53,992 nt of DNA from Leishmania donovani (taxonomy: Eukaryota; Euglenozoa; Kinetoplastea; Trypanosomatida; Trypanosomatidae). Below are positions 10,301 to 21,358 of this stretch, piece after piece. The stretch is from contig NC_018258.1 of NCBI RefSeq assembly GCF_000227135.1, positions 948,284 through 1,002,275 on the forward strand, read 5' to 3'. Under the pieces are notes generated by a model. The model was not told the origin of the DNA. It did no database searches and worked only from the letters and a program-made list of their open reading frames with translations. Numbering within the stretch: position 1 is the first letter of the stretch; each line of letters starts with the position of its first letter. The translations under genes and the position numbers were made by a program.

Positions 10301-11230
10301 AGCTGCGATCCGGGTGGAAAGTGGGTAGAGTTTGAGGCAGGGGCAGAAGAAATAACGGAAAGAAACGAAAAGCATGCAGACGGCGTAACATACGCGTCAT
10401 CAGCGATGCAGATAGAGAAAAGAGATATGAACAAAATAAAACAAAGTAAAAATGGGGGAAGGTCACTAATCGCTGGGGCGGAGTAGGGGCGAAACGTGAA
10501 GCGGCGGGACCACAGCGCTATGCATCAGCCCCCCCCCCCTCGGCACCCTTGCCCACGCATCTGTCCCATCGTTCCCCTCGCATCTCGGTTCCGCTCACAA
10601 CCTCTCCGCCTGACATGCGTATCAACATGATATATTCTCGGGATGAAAAGGAGTAGGGCTGGAACGGGAAGGAGGGAAGAGGAAGGGCGATGGAGGTGGA
10701 GCAATGATATTAGGAAAGCACACACATACGCACATACATGCATACACAACGAAGACGCGGACACACATGCAGACACAGACACACAGGCAGATATGCAGAG
10801 GAATACACCATAAGAGGTACGCCATCGAGACGAGCAAGTGAAAACGGAGAAGAACAGAGTGCCTCGTGCTGCCCCTTCAACGTGGGCTGCGAACGGGCTT
10901 ACTTCATACAACGAACACGCGAGGGAAGGAAAAGAACGACACCACAGCAACGAAAGCCCTCATCTGCTGCGTCCGCCGCGAGAAGAGCAACCTCCACCAA
11001 CGAGGAAAAGGACAGGGCGGCAGCACAGGAGGGGCGCCTTGGTGCGCAACATCTTGCCTGTCATCATGCGTGTGGCTAGATCGTATGTATTGAGCTGATG
11101 ACTATCACTACGAACGAACACGCGCACCCAAAACACATAACCGCTTAAAAAGGACGAGAGACGGGTCCACCCCCTATGTGGCAGAAGAAAATTTTATGTC
11201 GTCTTTGCCGTGCCATGCGCCCACAGACCG

Positions 11231-11547
11231 GCCAAGCACGTATACACACGCACACACACACAACACAGCACCACCACTCATCTACTTCTGTTGCACCACG
11301 GCTACATTCTGGCCGCCTAGGACGAGCCCGTCCTGTCCTTCCCCCGTCCCCTCTTCCCATGTGTACCGTCCCACCGGCACCACGCGGACCTGGGTGGACT
11401 GCACGCCCTGATCCAGGCGAGCAGCGCCCAGAGCCCTGCTCCGGTGCGGAGGCGGTGACGTCTGTCGCGCGGGCAGCAGGGGGTGGCCCAGGCGCGTGGC
11501 GCACGAGCTCAGGGAGGCAGTTGGCGAGCCGCAGGCCAGGGCCCTCC
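11231..11547 (+). repeat. Direct repeat at gap 2, left copy
   Basis: These 317 bases recur at 11796-12112 with one visible difference (gccaagcacg against gccaaacacg). The left copy runs exactly into the gap. It contains a short CA run and no gene. Confidence 0.85.
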
Positions 11548-11646
11548 NNNNNNNNNNNNNNNNNNNNNNNNNNNNNNNNNNNNNNNNNNNNNNNNNNNNN
11601 NNNNNNNNNNNNNNNNNNNNNNNNNNNNNNNNNNNNNNNNNNNNNN
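11548..11646. other. Assembly gap 2 (99 N)
   Basis: This is a run of 99 N, with the sequence before it repeated about 150 bases after it. The standard length suggests a placeholder rather than a measured gap. Confidence 0.95.
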
Positions 11647-11795
11647 CAGGCATGCAAGGGGGGGGGAGCGAGCGAGCGGCCCACCTCGACATGCCCGCGA
11701 GCGATGCGAGAGGCGAGACGAATGCATACTGCACAGCACGTCTGCGAGCCGTGAGGACGTTTTGCTCGAACGCCTCGCCGCACCCACACGAACCA

Positions 11796-12112
11796 GCCAA
11801 ACACGTATACACACGCACACACACACAACACAGCACCACCACTCATCTACTTCTGTTGCACCACGGCTACATTCTGGCCGCCTAGGACGAGCCCGTCCTG
11901 TCCTTCCCCCGTCCCCTCTTCCCATGTGTACCGTCCCACCGGCACCACGCGGACCTGGGTGGACTGCACGCCCTGATCCAGGCGAGCAGCGCCCAGAGCC
12001 CTGCTCCGGTGCGGAGGCGGTGACGTCTGTCGCGCGGGCAGCAGGGGGTGGCCCAGGCGCGTGGCGCACGAGCTCAGGGAGGCAGTTGGCGAGCCGCAGG
12101 CCAGGGCCCTCC
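11796..12112 (+). repeat. Direct repeat at gap 2, right copy
   Basis: This copy repeats 11231-11547 at an offset of 565 bases and continues seamlessly into 12113 onward. The left copy therefore looks like the truncated end of a contig. Confidence 0.85.
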
Positions 12113-12324
12113 GAGACTCCGCGCTCTGCTTGCATGCCACGCTTCGCTCTCAGTCGCTTCAGGCCGCGGTATGCCGTGGCATGATGTGTATGCGCATGGG
12201 CGTCTGAGCGGCTCGCTGGTGCAGGTTCGGGGTGCTCCCCTCACGCTTCCGGCGTCTGCGCCTCACCAGTCCGCCCGGCCGGGCGTAGATGCCGCATGCT
12301 TTGCAAGCACGCACTGTGGGGCTG

Positions 12325-12637
12325 GTGACTATGGACCGCATCGCCCCACGTGTGTCGAATCGCTGACACGGTCCGTCGCGGGAGGGCACAAACGCGATCG
12401 TGACCTGCGTCTCCGCGGTGAAGCGCCGGCCCAGACCTGTCCGGCCGACACCACGAGGCCGCGGCCGTACCCGACGGCAGGCTGCAGGCTCTTTGGCCCC
12501 CCCCTTCCCCCCACACACGGCGTGTGCGTACCAGACCCTGTGGTATCATGCACTGAGGTGGCTGGCAGCACGAGGCAGAGAGGGCCCCACACGACAACAG
12601 ACCCAGAAGAGGGCACCCAACAGGCACCAAGGCAACG
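12325..12637 (+). repeat. Dispersed repeat family B, copy 1
   Basis: These 313 bases are the reverse complement of 50750-51064, with a handful of differences (for example gcggtgaagcg against cggtgaagcg). The match ends at ggcaacg (12637). In the other copy it stops at a gap, so the real element is probably longer on the left. It has no coding capacity that I trust. It could be a SIDER-type element or another dispersed trypanosomatid repeat. Confidence 0.8.
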
Positions 12638-12872
12638 GCGAGGGATAGAGGGACGCCGCGAACTGAGACGAACGGAGAGAGAGAGAGAGAGACATCGATG
12701 CATGCAACGGGGCTCGACTGCGCAATCGCCTCCGCAGCTTGACCGCACTTTGCAGTCTCTCCCCACACATCCGTTCCTTCTGTAGTGCAATACGCATGCG
12801 CGGGCGCGCTGTCATGCCGACCGTGGCGATTTAGGTCGACACGCGCGTATTAGCGATCTCTCCCGCGTGTCT
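12520..12872 (+). repeat. Direct repeat at gap 3, left copy
   Basis: These 353 bases recur exactly at 12972-13324 and overlap the end of family B copy 1. A (GA)n run and a ccgcaactgag-like stretch are shared. The left copy stops at the gap. Confidence 0.9.
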
Positions 12873-12971
12873 NNNNNNNNNNNNNNNNNNNNNNNNNNNN
12901 NNNNNNNNNNNNNNNNNNNNNNNNNNNNNNNNNNNNNNNNNNNNNNNNNNNNNNNNNNNNNNNNNNNNNNN
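12873..12971. other. Assembly gap 3 (99 N)
   Basis: This run of 99 N separates two identical 353-base copies. An unmerged contig overlap is the simplest explanation. Confidence 0.95.
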
Positions 12972-13324
12972 GCGTGTGCGTACCAGACCCTGTGGTATCA
13001 TGCACTGAGGTGGCTGGCAGCACGAGGCAGAGAGGGCCCCACACGACAACAGACCCAGAAGAGGGCACCCAACAGGCACCAAGGCAACGGCGAGGGATAG
13101 AGGGACGCCGCGAACTGAGACGAACGGAGAGAGAGAGAGAGAGACATCGATGCATGCAACGGGGCTCGACTGCGCAATCGCCTCCGCAGCTTGACCGCAC
13201 TTTGCAGTCTCTCCCCACACATCCGTTCCTTCTGTAGTGCAATACGCATGCGCGGGCGCGCTGTCATGCCGACCGTGGCGATTTAGGTCGACACGCGCGT
13301 ATTAGCGATCTCTCCCGCGTGTCT
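12972..13324 (+). repeat. Direct repeat at gap 3, right copy
   Basis: This is identical to 12520-12872 at an offset of 452 bases and continues into unique sequence at 13325, next to the 3' end of the 478-residue gene. Confidence 0.9.
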
Positions 13325-13590
13325 AGGAGGTTCTTCTTCAACCTCGTCAACCCGACTTGTGCAAGTCACAGATGCAATACCTTCCAGTCTCTCATGAAAG
13401 ACAACGGTGACTGCTCGGCATTGAATACCGGCGCTCGCGGGATCGCCGCATCCGTGACGCAGAAGGGGACGAAGGCTTGCGACGTCGAGAGGGCGGCCTC
13501 TGGGAAGTTGACGATCGCACATCTCGTAGTTAGGGTTCATCTAGTCTCTGTCTCGTCCGTTGAACATTTGTGTCTTTGCAACATTCGTGC

Positions 13591-15027
13591 TCACTCATGG
13601 CAAATCGGTTCGTGGACGCCCAAGGAGCTGTCCAGCGGTTCTCCAGGAGCGCTCAAGGATGGGGCTGGCGCTTCTCCGTCGTTGTAGTGAGACCGAGACG
13701 CGGTGTCTACGCTGGCCATGTTGTTATTTGTGGGGGTATTAAAGAAACCGCTGAGCGCGACGTTGTGCTCGACATCCTTCCACGTGCGCTTGTGGCAGCG
13801 CGGCTGCCGATGGTCGACGTGCTCGCCAGTGTGCACCCCGGATCCACCACGGACGGCATATTCGACGTGCTCCGCCGACGCCACGTGCGGCGAGGTTGCA
13901 TCTGTCGTGTCGTTCGAGTATGTAAACAGACCGGGAGACGCCGCGTCGCACCCGCTAGTGTTTGCAGACAGCGCAGTCGGGTGCGGGGATGCGCGCTGAG
14001 TGTCAACTCTGAAACCTTCCAGATTGCTGCGCTCGACGTTCATAAGGAACGGGTACGACTCGCAGTCGGTACCGAGCACGTCCTCCAGCGGACGAGGTGC
14101 TGAGCTGGCCACGCTGGCCGAGCGGCCCGGATGCACATGATTGCGACTGCGACTGCCACAGGCCGTTCGGGTGCGGCGACGAGCGCCTCCACCAGTCGCG
14201 CTTCCCTCCCCGTCATGCTGTGACGACGTAGAGACGGACTTTGAGGAAGACGACAGCTCCGAGGAGGATACCATCTGCGCATACGCCCACTGGTTAAACA
14301 GCTCCAGCTGCTGCTGCTCCTCGCGGCGACGCAGGCGCTGGCGCTGGCGGTGACGCAAGTACGACTTGATGGTAGCGACTGTGCCTTGGCTGGCGCGACT
14401 GCGCGCAGAGCCACGGCTGCTTCGCGAGCCACCGCTGCGCGAGCTGCACCGGTCATCGTTATCATCATGCTCGCCTACATGCACCGTGAAATCACCTGAG
14501 GGGGGTCGGAGATAGGAGCTGCGCCCGTACGCGACAGTCGACGTCGTCCGCACCGTCGTCGCTCCAGACGTTAGCGTTGTTCGACTGGTGTCAGAGGAGT
14601 CGCCGGCAAACTCGTCCTCGCTCACCGCGCCTTCTCTGGCGCCCTCGCGCACATTTGCCATGCGTGCCTCGCGGGCAGCTTGGCGCTGACTGCGGCGCTC
14701 CTGGCGGGCCCGACGACGCTTGTACTTCTCCATCGCCTTTTCGCGCAGGATCTCCTGCTCCGGCGTCAGGCGCGGCGGCCGCGAGTTCAGCGGAATGCCC
14801 TTCCACTGACGCTCTACCGCGGCCGCCTCGCCACTGGAGGACGAGCCCAGCTGCTCGGGGGAATTGCGCTCGCGCCGCCAGCGGCGGTTGCCATTGGCCA
14901 CACCACCGTTCGGGATCCTGAGGCAGCCGAAGTACATCAACGCAAACAAAGCGAAAATGATGCCGAAGCCTAAGGCGGCAGCGCTGGCGACACAGAGGAG
15001 GGCGGCGGCTGTGGCAGAGAGATGCAT
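13591..15027 (-). CDS. Hypothetical protein, N-terminal membrane anchor with basic disordered tail
   Basis: This is a 478-residue frame with an ATG start; the transcript strand shows a pyrimidine tract and GAG directly before it (15028-15050). Residues 5-35 form one strongly hydrophobic segment (ending FALFALMYFGCL), best read as a signal anchor. The rest is polar and rich in Arg, Ser and Gln. A likely basic helix lies at about 90-125 (REKAMEKYKRRRARQERR) and another at about 215-245 (RHRQRQRLRRREEQQQ). Ser-rich runs surround SSSKSVSTSSQ. I recognise no domain. The layout resembles the next gene upstream (16665-18383): an N-terminal anchor, then a Pro-Leu-Thr/Glu-rich charged helix. The two may be distant paralogues, which is inference from layout only. 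Confidence 0.8.
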   Translation of the reverse strand: MHLSATAAALLCVASAAALGFGIIFALFALMYFGCLRIPNGGVANGNRRWRRERNSPEQLGSSSSGEAAAVERQWKGIPLNSRPPRLTPEQEILREKAMEKYKRRRARQERRSQRQAAREARMANVREGAREGAVSEDEFAGDSSDTSRTTLTSGATTVRTTSTVAYGRSSYLRPPSGDFTVHVGEHDDNDDRCSSRSGGSRSSRGSARSRASQGTVATIKSYLRHRQRQRLRRREEQQQLELFNQWAYAQMVSSSELSSSSKSVSTSSQHDGEGSATGGGARRRTRTACGSRSRNHVHPGRSASVASSAPRPLEDVLGTDCESYPFLMNVERSNLEGFRVDTQRASPHPTALSANTSGCDAASPGLFTYSNDTTDATSPHVASAEHVEYAVRGGSGVHTGEHVDHRQPRCHKRTWKDVEHNVALSGFFNTPTNNNMASVDTASRSHYNDGEAPAPSLSAPGEPLDSSLGVHEPICHE

Positions 15028-16664
15028 CTCGAGTGGGGAGGGGGAACGATGAGCCGGGAAAGCGTAGGCAGAGGGAGAGCGGACTCGCTACAGACGGTGT
15101 GCCGCTCAACGCTGTTTCGCCACGACGCTCTACAGAATGACTGCGCAGGCAGTCACAGAACTCTCCGCCGGCTTTCACGAGCTTCTTCTTCCGCTAGAGC
15201 ACCATAAGGGCGCACGTCTCTCTCAACGAGGCGAGAAACCCCTTGCCTGTACCGTGCGCCCGAGCCCAGCGAAGCGAGCGAGACAGCCCGGGACGTCGTG
15301 ACACAGCAGCAGCAGATGCCAGCAGTAGACTCAGAGTCGTGTGCCTGTGCGTGGGGAGAGGTTGGGGATGGTGAGGGAGAGGGAGACTGCTTACGTAGAA
15401 ATTATCGCGCGGAGACTACTTGCTTGAAAGAGACGCATACACAGATGTACTAAGAAAACAAAACAACAACAATAAAACGAAGCGGAGGGAGATGGAGGAT
15501 GGAGAAAGGAAGGGGAAGGCTCAGCGACAAGGGTGAAGTCTATGGCGAGGAGTAACCATCCAACGATAACAAAAAGGCGGCTCGTATCGCGTCGTCCGTT
15601 TCGCTGGAGAGAGAGCGCGCGGGCTGGACGTATCGGCTTAACCACCACTACCACCACAACCAAGCATTACGTTCATGCGCCTGAGTGTTGCGCAAAGTAT
15701 GTATTAACTTATATAGACAGCTGCTCCGTATGCTTGTCTGGTTTCTCTCTGTGTCTCTGTTGCGATGCCCCGCAGTAACAGGTGCTTGAAGCTGGTAAAC
15801 AGGCACACAAACCTACGCACGTGCACGGAGAAGCGATCGACGTACCAACGCAGCCGTGCTATGGCTAATTTCTTATGAGGTGAGTAGTAGGATGGAGGGG
15901 TGAGAGTATGTGCGGGACAGGTGGTACGTGAAGGCGTAGGACCAAATAAGTAAGCAGGCGTGCGCGTGTGTGTGCGTCTTCGACAGGGGGCGCGGCATGA
16001 GAAAACGCGGTGCACATTGATAGACACCGGAAGAGAGAGAGAAACAGTGGATGGTGAGAGTGAGCATTCATGGGCATGCCCGAGACATAGCTGAAGTGAG
16101 GAACAGACACACCATCAAGTGGCAACGGTCCAGGCCTTGGCGCCGTAGGAGGTCGAGCAGAGGAAGAGGAAGGGTGGAGTGCCTTCTCTTCCCCCTCCCC
16201 CCTCAAGCGATCGCCAGCACTACAGCCACTATGAAAGAGGATCACGAGCTGTCTCTGCGCAGCTTTCAGCATCTCTGAAGTCTCGGTGCTGCTTCTTTCT
16301 TTTTGTTAAAAAGGAAAAGATCCACAAGAGGCGCAGAGTTGGAGCTTGCCAACGGGCTCGCACGCGCAAACGGGGGCAGAGAGGGGGGGGGGCGAACGGT
16401 GAACAACATTGTCGACCCATCGCAGGGGCGCATCGGCACTGGAGTACAAAACACAGACCTGCACGGCCACAGAAAGCCTTTCACGTATGCCGCTTTCGTT
16501 GTGTTTTCATGTTCGGCACATGACGAAGAAGAAACAAGCAAACAACAAAAGAAAAGAAGAGCCGTCCACGTGCCCTAATATGTTGTGCCGTCTCTGCCGA
16601 ACGGTGCGTCGGGCACATCCGCTGCCGCTGTCCGCCCACCGCACGGAAGAGGCGAGATCAACTT
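15028..16664. other. Intergenic region
   Basis: No gene is visible. This is the 3' flank of the 572-residue gene and the 5' flank of the 478-residue gene. Pyrimidine-rich minus-strand tracts at 15028-15060 and 15440-15530 are candidate trans-splice signals. The short open frames are low complexity. Confidence 0.5.
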
Positions 16665-18383
16665 CTAAGCCTGTGCTCTCGTCCCTCCAGAGCTTGCCGA
16701 GCAGGATGCTGTCACTGGGTCACTTCCAGGCAGGGAGAAGGGAGAGCGCAGGCCGCTGCTCCACCGATTCGACGACGGAGAGAACGTATCGACATGGAAA
16801 GCGTGCGCTCCGGCGTTGCTGCCGCTTCCTTGCACGGCACCTGAAAGCGACGTCTGATGGTGTGCGTTTTCAGCTGCCTTCCTCGGTGACAAAACGGGGT
16901 GGAGCGGCTTGACGCCGGTGCGCGCGCTAGCACCTGCCCCTTCCGCTCCAGGGTGAGCGCCGGAAAGCGGTGATGATGAGTCCAGGTGCGGGTAGGATGT
17001 CGCCCCTGCCAGTCCCACGACGGGAGAGTTGACAGACGTGGAGCGCCACGACTGGTAGCTATGAAAGGAGGCATTCAAGGGCGGCAGGCCAGCGGCCATG
17101 GTTGGATGATGGAGCGGGTACGGCGCCACACTTTGGTCATACGGGGACGCCATGGTACCAGCTGCGGTCCACCCTCGGCCGATCCCGACCGGACTGACGC
17201 TCGCTGCGGATGCCCTGGTGCTCACTTGGCGATCTAAGAAGACGGGAGAGGTACCGTGCAGGCTAATCTGGTCAAAGCCGTTTACGTTTCCCAGCCTCGT
17301 CGTTGGGGATAGTCGGCTCAGCGTCTGTTGCTCCTGCTTGAGCAAGAACTCGCGCAGCTGCTCCAGACGAGGATGAGCGGGGCCGTTGTGCAGCGAAACG
17401 TCCTCGAAGTCGTCGGAGGTGCTCTCGAGATCTTCCCGACGGTTGCGCGGAGCCGAGGAGAAGGAGTTCACTTGGTGCAGGCCCTGGCTAGGGCTTGTGC
17501 TGCCACCTGCGTCATGGCGCGTGGGCGACTTCTTGCGTCGGCGAAAAAACTGGAGGCCGCCAATGCTGCCGCTCTGCAAGCTGACGCTGTTCGGAGTAGC
17601 GCTCTGCCAACCGTGCCGTGCGTGCCGCGCCGACCCGGCTGGCGAGCCGGGTCGGAAGCTCATGCTCCCCACGCTGCTTTCGGTGGCGTAGTTGTTGAGG
17701 GCACCTCGGGAGGCTGACGCCATACTGTACTGAAGCTGCAGTTCCTGTAGTAAGGAAGAACTGAGCCGCACGTTGGGTGTATTCCTGTCGGAGGTTCGCC
17801 GGCCCTCGTACTCGGCGCGGCCATAGAACTCTGGTGAAGCAATGCGATTCTGTTCATCCTCGAGGCGCTGCTTCTCTTCGAGCGTGAGCGGCGGAGGGCC
17901 GGCCTGGGGCACACGTTCGACACCGCGGAAATCAAGACACACGTCCTGGTCACCATGATGCACGACGATTCGATTACGTGGCAGATTGCGCCGTGGACGC
18001 ACACGGGTTTCAATGGGGATACCCTCCACGCGCTCCGCGTTCGGAGATGCCGGCCGTACACCGCCATCGAGGCCATAGTAGTAGTTGTTGCCCTCCCCGC
18101 GATAGTCGATGGCGTCGCGATCGGCGTAGTTGTCGCGAATATTCTGGCTTGGCCTCTGACCGCTGTTGTAGGCGGCGCCGTCATCGCCTCTGCCCGCGCC
18201 CACTTGCACACTAGGGGCCTCCCCAAACGCGCTCTCCTCCTGAAGGGTCACGCTCTCCGCATCCGCATACAAACGGCGCGATGGCGCATGCAGGGCGCTG
18301 TAAACATGAGTGACGCACCAGATTATGCTCGAAATAGCGAGAATAGCACCAGCGATGCTGCTGATGAGTATGAGCGAGCTCAT
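16665..18383 (-). CDS. Hypothetical protein, N-terminal membrane anchor with disordered tail
   Basis: This is a 572-residue frame with an ATG start. Residues 3-31 are hydrophobic (LILISSIAGAILAISSIIW) and should anchor the protein with the bulk on one side of the membrane. A charged stretch follows at about 145-190 (including LTLEEKQRLEDEQNR), and then a long Ser/Pro/Gly/Arg-rich region with RRRKKSPTR near 280. There is no recognised domain and no catalytic motif. It lies directly upstream in transcription of the 478-residue gene and shares its anchor-plus-disordered layout. Scaffold or cytoskeleton-linked roles are possible, but nothing in the sequence shows one. Confidence 0.8.
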   Translation of the reverse strand: MSSLILISSIAGAILAISSIIWCVTHVYSALHAPSRRLYADAESVTLQEESAFGEAPSVQVGAGRGDDGAAYNSGQRPSQNIRDNYADRDAIDYRGEGNNYYYGLDGGVRPASPNAERVEGIPIETRVRPRRNLPRNRIVVHHGDQDVCLDFRGVERVPQAGPPPLTLEEKQRLEDEQNRIASPEFYGRAEYEGRRTSDRNTPNVRLSSSLLQELQLQYSMASASRGALNNYATESSVGSMSFRPGSPAGSARHARHGWQSATPNSVSLQSGSIGGLQFFRRRKKSPTRHDAGGSTSPSQGLHQVNSFSSAPRNRREDLESTSDDFEDVSLHNGPAHPRLEQLREFLLKQEQQTLSRLSPTTRLGNVNGFDQISLHGTSPVFLDRQVSTRASAASVSPVGIGRGWTAAGTMASPYDQSVAPYPLHHPTMAAGLPPLNASFHSYQSWRSTSVNSPVVGLAGATSYPHLDSSSPLSGAHPGAEGAGASARTGVKPLHPVLSPRKAAENAHHQTSLSGAVQGSGSNAGAHAFHVDTFSPSSNRWSSGLRSPFSLPGSDPVTASCSASSGGTRAQA

Positions 18384-21358
18384 GATCGTCTCTACAGGCG
18401 GGCGACCGGAGTCTGACGAGGCGGAAACGAAGGATTATGTACAGCCGAAAGGCCTCCCCCTCCGCACTCCGAGGCCTGTGAGCGGTGCAGACACAGTCAC
18501 CTGTGCAACCCGACGAGTATCCAACTAGGTGGGGGGAGGAGCAAGCAGATAATGACTAGAGCTACACACAAAGTAAAGGATACAAGAGGAAAAGGCATCC
18601 ACTGGCCGTCCTTCAACCAAACAAGCTTGGCTGACCGAGCGAAATGGGCTTCGCGCTCTGGTCAGGCAAGACGCGCGCGTTGCTGCAAAAAAAAAAAAAC
18701 GACGTCCTCGCGTCTGTTGGGCGCTCACTTTCGATGGAGGAGGGGGAGGGGGAAGAGAGAAAGGACAGCGCGAGACGCACAAGGGAGGGGGGAGTAACGA
18801 GAAGACAAGCGCGAGCGCGCCCCGGGGCAGCGGTTTTCGGATATCAACAGCAGAGAAACCGATCGACGTACGTGAGCTCTGCTTTGATCGCGGAGAGTCG
18901 AGCAACAACGACGGCAACAGCAACAGAAAAACAAACAAAAAAAAAGAAGATAGCCCAAACATACGCAACGACGATGCCGCGACGCGATCGCACTAAATTT
19001 CCTAAAGGGAAGAAAAAACAAACGAGCAGAGACGGAGAAACACACGGGAGGAGCAGACAAGCGAAAGGGAAGCTGCACGCGAACGCCTGACCTTAGCGCA
19101 TGGAGCCAGAAGGCGACACACGAGGAAAAAGAGAATCAACCGCACACAATACTCAAACGGCAAGAGGAGCACAACAGGAATGAGAAACAAGTGAAGTTCA
19201 GAGGGAGGGTGAGGGCGGCAGAGGGGGGAGGGATGGCGCGTAATCCAGCAGACACGGCGCCACGGAAACACAAACAGCTAACAAACCAAGGAAAGACGTG
19301 GAGAAAGGACCGGCGAAGACTTTGGAGGGCAAGGGAGGGGAAAGTGGGGGGGGGCACAACGGTGACAACGACCAATCAACAGAGAGTGACCAAATCCACG
19401 TCGAAGGAAACCCCAGACGGCCAACAAGAGTGCGCTGAACAGGAAAAAACAAAATACAAAAAGATCTTATGCATGGCAGGGGTCAAGAGAGCGCGCGACG
19501 AACAACAGAACTAAAAAGAGGCGCTTCACTAGAGTCCCGAGTACTACAGTCCCAACAAGGGTCGAAAACGCGCACAACGGCAAGAGGCAAGAACAGAAGA
19601 GGTGGGCACTTAGCGAGAAGAACACCAACCCACCCAAAACGCAGAGCGGGCGAGAAGATGATAGACCTACGCTTTCTATTTTGTGGGGCTTCTTTGACTC
19701 TCGCGCAGTCGCCGTTTTTTTTTTTAGGGGGTAGGGGAGAGGGGGTAGGGGAGGTCAGAGAGAGAGAGAGACCGGGCGAACGAGCGAGCAAGGAAAGGTG
19801 ACCACCAGCAGACAAAAAAAAAACAAAAACAAATACCATCAAAGAATAGAGACACGCCGCACCTCCTCACACAGAGCGATCAATGCTTGACGCTCCGCTT
19901 GCGCTGCTTCCTTTCGCGCTTCGCTCGGGACTCTGATGAATGGTAGAGAGCTATCGATGTGCGGCAATATGCATGTAACTGTCGTTTTAGAGCAGCAGAC
20001 TGCGTTTTGCGTGTGCAGAGGGCGTGGGGGTGGGGGTGATGAATAGCGAGAGTGAGAGAGACTCCGAAGTGAAGGATGGGGGAGAGAGATGGGGACGGAA
20101 TCGTGGGCACACGAGATGTGGGGCCCGGTGAAAGTGCAATGCGGCGCGTCACATGCTGCCGAAACGTGACCTACCCGCATGCAGAAATGCGTGTGTATGC
20201 CGGAGGCTGCGTGTGGGCGTTCGCCACGCGCCACGGTGCACCAGGAATCATGCTCCCACCCACCAGTAACGCGCCAGAGGTTGAATACGCAGCTGCTTCT
20301 CCTTTAGAGCCCTCGGGTTCGTTTTGAAGCCGTGTCGCGCAAGCTACCGGGCGAGGAGAAATGCATAAGATGAAGCGATAAGAGCAGCAAACAACGTCCC
20401 TCGCAGTGCAGCCGGTCTTGGCTGCAGCGGCGGTTGGTGTGGCGTGCAGACCACATCCGCGCTGAGGAGCTCAACAGGGACGAGCATGGCGGGGTGTGTT
20501 TCGCGCGTGTATGCGCCTGTCACGAAATATAGAGACGAGTGCGTTCCGGTGAGGCACGGCAGCATGCCCTCCGCGGATCACTTCCTTCACAACAGGAGCA
20601 GGTGATGCGCTCCTCTGAATCCGGTGGAATCCAGCGCAGGCGCGCTAGTTGCTCGCTCGCTCTCTCACGTGAGCGTTGCTTTTATGCGCCAGGTGGTAGC
20701 CGCATCGCGATGGGGTGGGCGGCAATGAGAAACGGCTGCAGGTATAGAGAGGAGGAGACACAATAAAGATGAAGGAGAAGAGAGAGTCATGGGTACTGTT
20801 GCAGCAACCGGAAAAGGAGAAGCGAAGATCAAGCCACTCTGTCGTCGAAGACTTGCTTACATGCGCTGTGCACTGCGACGCACACAACCATCGTGGAACC
20901 CGGGCGCACCACCGTTCGTCGAGGTTAGCCACATCGCCCACTCTTTCGGAAGCTCCTTGCTAAGATGGTTTGATTTCCTGGTAGAGCCCAGCGCAACAGG
21001 CGCACGTGGAAACGCTGGTAAAAAGATCGCACTGGACCATTTCAGTAGTCTGCACAAGCATGGGCACGCGTAAGAGAGTGCACGACGTCTTGGCCGCGTA
21101 AACAGGAAGTTAAGTCGGTACCACGACGTCCTTTCCGCCCGGAAGGAGTAAGCAAAAGAGGGCGTAGAGAGTGTGTGCGTGTTGGCGCTCGGGAGAAAGA
21201 GAAGTCAGCGATGCCGACCGCCGTGGCCGGCTTGAAGCACATCACGTTTTGCACGAGGAGCAAGGACGGCGCTGTCCTCAATCTAACGCTCGCCCGCTCA
21301 CTCACTCGTATTTGATCGACCCGTTTGCGCTGACACATCAGCACTAGTTCAACGTACA
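18384..21358. other. Long intergenic region
   Basis: I see no gene in about 3 kb. The stretch holds the 3' flank of the tail-anchored tryparedoxin gene and the 5' flank of the 572-residue gene. Its left part (18680-19830) is strongly purine-rich on the plus strand, with A runs at 18688-18699 and 19816-19824, and hence pyrimidine-rich in the transcript. A T run lies at 19714-19723. The open frames are short and low complexity. Confidence 0.5.

Larger units (their letters stand above)
8812..13590. other. Long repeat-rich intergenic region with three assembly gaps
   Basis: No gene is visible in almost 4.8 kb between the 478-residue gene and the Dus gene. The region holds dispersed-repeat sequence (9264-10300), two other duplicated segments (11231-12112 and 12520-13324), and three N gaps. 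Open frames here change reading frame between the duplicated copies or consist of low-complexity sequence. The minus-strand transcript would carry most of this as 3' UTR of the 478-residue gene. A C-run lies at 10530-10538, and (GA)n runs lie at 12677-12691 and 13129-13143. Confidence 0.6.

Noticed and set aside
11145..12790. Several frames of 150-250 residues around gaps 2 and 3
   Set aside because: They include the N runs, repeat with the DNA repeats, and exist in several frames at once.
9264..13324. CRISPR-like or tandem array in the repeat-rich gap region
   Set aside because: The copies are hundreds of bases long with no short repeat-spacer pattern, and this is a eukaryotic genome.
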